From assembly GCA_025351065.1 (NCBI GenBank), contig JANXWQ010000581.1, positions 1 through 6,036 on the forward strand: a stretch of DNA of 6,036 nucleotides, given 5' to 3'. Within the stretch, counting starts at the first letter, position 1. Each line of letters begins with the position of its first letter. Both the position numbers and the translations under genes were made by a program. The notes under the pieces were generated by a model, which saw only the letters and a program-made list of their open reading frames with translations, had not been told where the DNA came from and searched no databases. Shown here piece after piece: positions 4,830 to 6,036 of this stretch. Origin of the DNA: Chthoniobacter sp. Lineage in GTDB: Bacteria; Verrucomicrobiota; Verrucomicrobiia; Chthoniobacterales; Chthoniobacteraceae.

Positions 4830-5969
4830 ATGAAGACAAAAACTTTCTGCGCCATTCTTCTGCCGGCGGTCGCTGTCGGCGGGCTCTCGTTCTTGCCGGT
4901 AAAATCCGGGCTCGCGCTGCCGTCGCCGTCGCTGAAGCAGGCGGCGCTCGTCGCGCTCGCGGTGGCGGCCTCGACCACGGCTCCCGCCCACGGCCAGCCC
5001 GCGCCGCTCGTGGCGGCGATTCCGCCGGAGGAAATGGGTTTGGCGGCGGGGGTGCGGCAGGGTGTTTTCAAGGCGGAGTTCAAAGGCAATGGCCGCGAGA
5101 AAATGCGCGCGACGGTGACGAACAACGGCAAGACGCGGCTCGCGGTGCGGGTGCCGGCGGGCCAGATATTTGAAAACGAACGCAACGCGGTGGCCGTGGT
5201 GCGGGCGGACTTGCTCGCGCTCGCGCCGGGCCAGACGGGTGAGCTTTCGCTCCAGACCGCGGCGCTGCGCTCGACCAACAAAGTCGTGGACGCCGCACTG
5301 CGTCTCTCGCCGCAGACCGCGCCGAAAATCGAGCCGCTGCTCGGCTATATCGCCGATCACGCGGAACTCACGCCGGGCGCGATTCAGACCGCGGTGCTCG
5401 CGCTCACGGAAAACCTCCCGCTCAGCGCGATCGCAAAATTTTCCTCCGGTGGCGGGCGGTTGCCGAGCCGCTTCGACACCACGGCCTTCCGCGCCGACAC
5501 CGCCGACATCGTCGCCGCGCTGCTCGCGCTGCGCGAGACCGGGCGCAGGGATGACGAGGTCGCGATGAGCATCGACCCACAGCTCAAAATCGAGGCGATG
5601 ATCGACCCGCCGGCGCGCGCCACCGCGATGCGCTACTACGGCCTCACCGCCGAGACCGAGTGGGAGTATTGGAAAAACGAACTCGCCACCGGCGACACCA
5701 GCACGCGCCATTACGCGCTCTACGGCATCGCCCGGAACTACCCCGACATCGCGCTCGACATGCTGCCGAAATGGGCGCGCGAAACCCGCACCAGCGCGAT
5801 CTTCCGCCTCTCCGCCATCCAGGCGCTCGCCGACACCGACCGCGCTGAAGCGCTGCCCATCCTCCGCCAGCTCGCCGACGAACTCGGCCGCTACACCGAC
5901 CTCGGCCGCGCTGCCACCAGCGCCGCGCAGTACCTCGACGCGCACTTGGCGAAAGTGGCCGCGAACTAG
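4830..5969 (+). CDS. Exported protein of unknown function
   Basis: The 379-residue protein starts at an ATG preceded by AGAGGAG. The N-terminus MKTKTFCAILLPAVAVGG has a basic start and hydrophobic core like a signal peptide. A second hydrophobic segment (38-49) ends in TAPAHGQP, which offers a plausible signal-peptidase site after AHG (~55). Either the signal region is unusually long or the first segment is an anchor. Residues ~75-150 (KMRATVTNNGKTRLAVRVPAG, located by N98-N99 and G111, then LLALAPGQTGELSLQTAAL) look like a small beta-rich domain with a 'loss-tolerant' G-rich turn, of a type seen in exported bacterial proteins. Residues ~165-375 are mostly alpha-helical and include repeated A-L-x-A-L stretches (ALYGIARNYPDIALDML; AIFRLSAIQALADTDRAEAL), suggesting HEAT-like helical repeats. 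No catalytic motif is recognised. It appears to be a single gene, followed by a possible riboswitch. Confidence 0.8.
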   Translation: MKTKTFCAILLPAVAVGGLSFLPVKSGLALPSPSLKQAALVALAVAASTTAPAHGQPAPLVAAIPPEEMGLAAGVRQGVFKAEFKGNGREKMRATVTNNGKTRLAVRVPAGQIFENERNAVAVVRADLLALAPGQTGELSLQTAALRSTNKVVDAALRLSPQTAPKIEPLLGYIADHAELTPGAIQTAVLALTENLPLSAIAKFSSGGGRLPSRFDTTAFRADTADIVAALLALRETGRRDDEVAMSIDPQLKIEAMIDPPARATAMRYYGLTAETEWEYWKNELATGDTSTRHYALYGIARNYPDIALDMLPKWARETRTSAIFRLSAIQALADTDRAEALPILRQLADELGRYTDLGRAATSAAQYLDAHLAKVAAN

Positions 5970-5980
5970 AGACAGTTTCC

Positions 5981-6036
5981 CCAGGTAATTCGGCCTGCGT
6001 CCGGGCTCCGCGCAACTGTAGGGGAAGCTGGCAGCA
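5981..6036 (+). ncRNA. Possible 5' part of a cobalamin riboswitch, cut by edge
   Basis: After the stop at 5967-5969 the sequence reads GGTAATTCGG (5984-5993), then TCCGGGCT (6000-6007) and CGCGCAACTGTA (6009-6020). The order and spacing resemble the conserved 5' core of cobalamin riboswitches (GGGAA..CGGTG...TCCGG.GCTG.CCCGCAACTGTAA). The match is imperfect: GGTAA replaces GGGAA and CGGCC replaces CGGTG, and the downstream half (the GCCACTG and B12-box AGCCAGGAGACCTGCC regions) would lie beyond base 6036. If real, it would control a rightward B12-related gene outside the window. An alternative is a terminator-like fold: CAGTTTCCCC (5973-5982) can pair with GGGGAAGCTG (6021-6030) apart from one G-T pair, across a 38-nt loop, but no T-tract is visible. 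Confidence 0.4.

Noticed and set aside
4199..5173. 324-codon plus-strand frame across 4208-4747 and into the exported protein
   Set aside because: It is antisense to the conserved HRRxGDF gene and out of frame with the exported protein, with no domain of its own.
4791..5945. 384-codon minus-strand frame opposite the exported protein
   Set aside because: The plus-strand frame has a Shine-Dalgarno site and a signal peptide; the minus frame is Arg-rich shadow sequence.

Overview
This is a GC-rich, gene-dense bacterial chromosomal window with six protein genes, one of them cut by the left edge, and only short spacers. The best guess for the host is the Verrucomicrobiota or a neighbouring PVC lineage. 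That rests on recalled resemblance of three things: the C-terminal domain of the first lipoprotein, the uncharacterised gene at 4208-4747, and the TTTCGGA-type and TTTCCAC-type intergenic repeats. No rRNA or other taxonomic marker is present, so the assignment is an inference. I see no tRNA, rRNA, CRISPR array, transposase or phage gene.

Layout. (1) 1-456 (+): 3' part of a glycine-zipper lipoprotein. (2) 446-1816 (-): an MFS exporter of the EntS/MFS_3 type, running tail-to-tail into the lipoprotein gene with an 11-bp overlap. (3) 1817-1919: a divergent spacer holding a perfect 19-bp inverted repeat. (4) 1920-2504 (+): a short-lid adenylate kinase. (5) 2505-2661: a spacer built around a long imperfect inverted repeat made of 7-bp units, ending about six bases before the next start codon. 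(6) 2662-3609 (+): methionyl-tRNA formyltransferase (fmt), coupled by an ATGA overlap to (7) 3606-4238 (+): an iron-sulfur-type uracil-DNA glycosylase superfamily protein. (8) 4208-4747 (-): a conserved uncharacterised protein whose 3' end overlaps the glycosylase gene by 31 bp. (9) 4830-5969 (+): an exported protein of unknown function with a good Shine-Dalgarno site. (10) The last ~60 bases resemble the 5' core of a cobalamin riboswitch cut off by the window edge.

How the genes relate. The only convincing co-translated pair is fmt plus the glycosylase gene, which joins initiator-tRNA formylation to DNA repair. adk lies upstream on the same strand but is separated by the repeat spacer. The MFS gene is divergent from adk, and the rest look like single genes. 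Most of the window is ordinary housekeeping and accessory chromosome. The points most worth a second look are the two different inverted-repeat elements bracketing adk, the repeat-occupied start region of fmt with a tiny stop-start-coupled ORF, the atypical motifs of the glycosylase, and the possible riboswitch at the right edge. I found no convincing undescribed multi-gene system.
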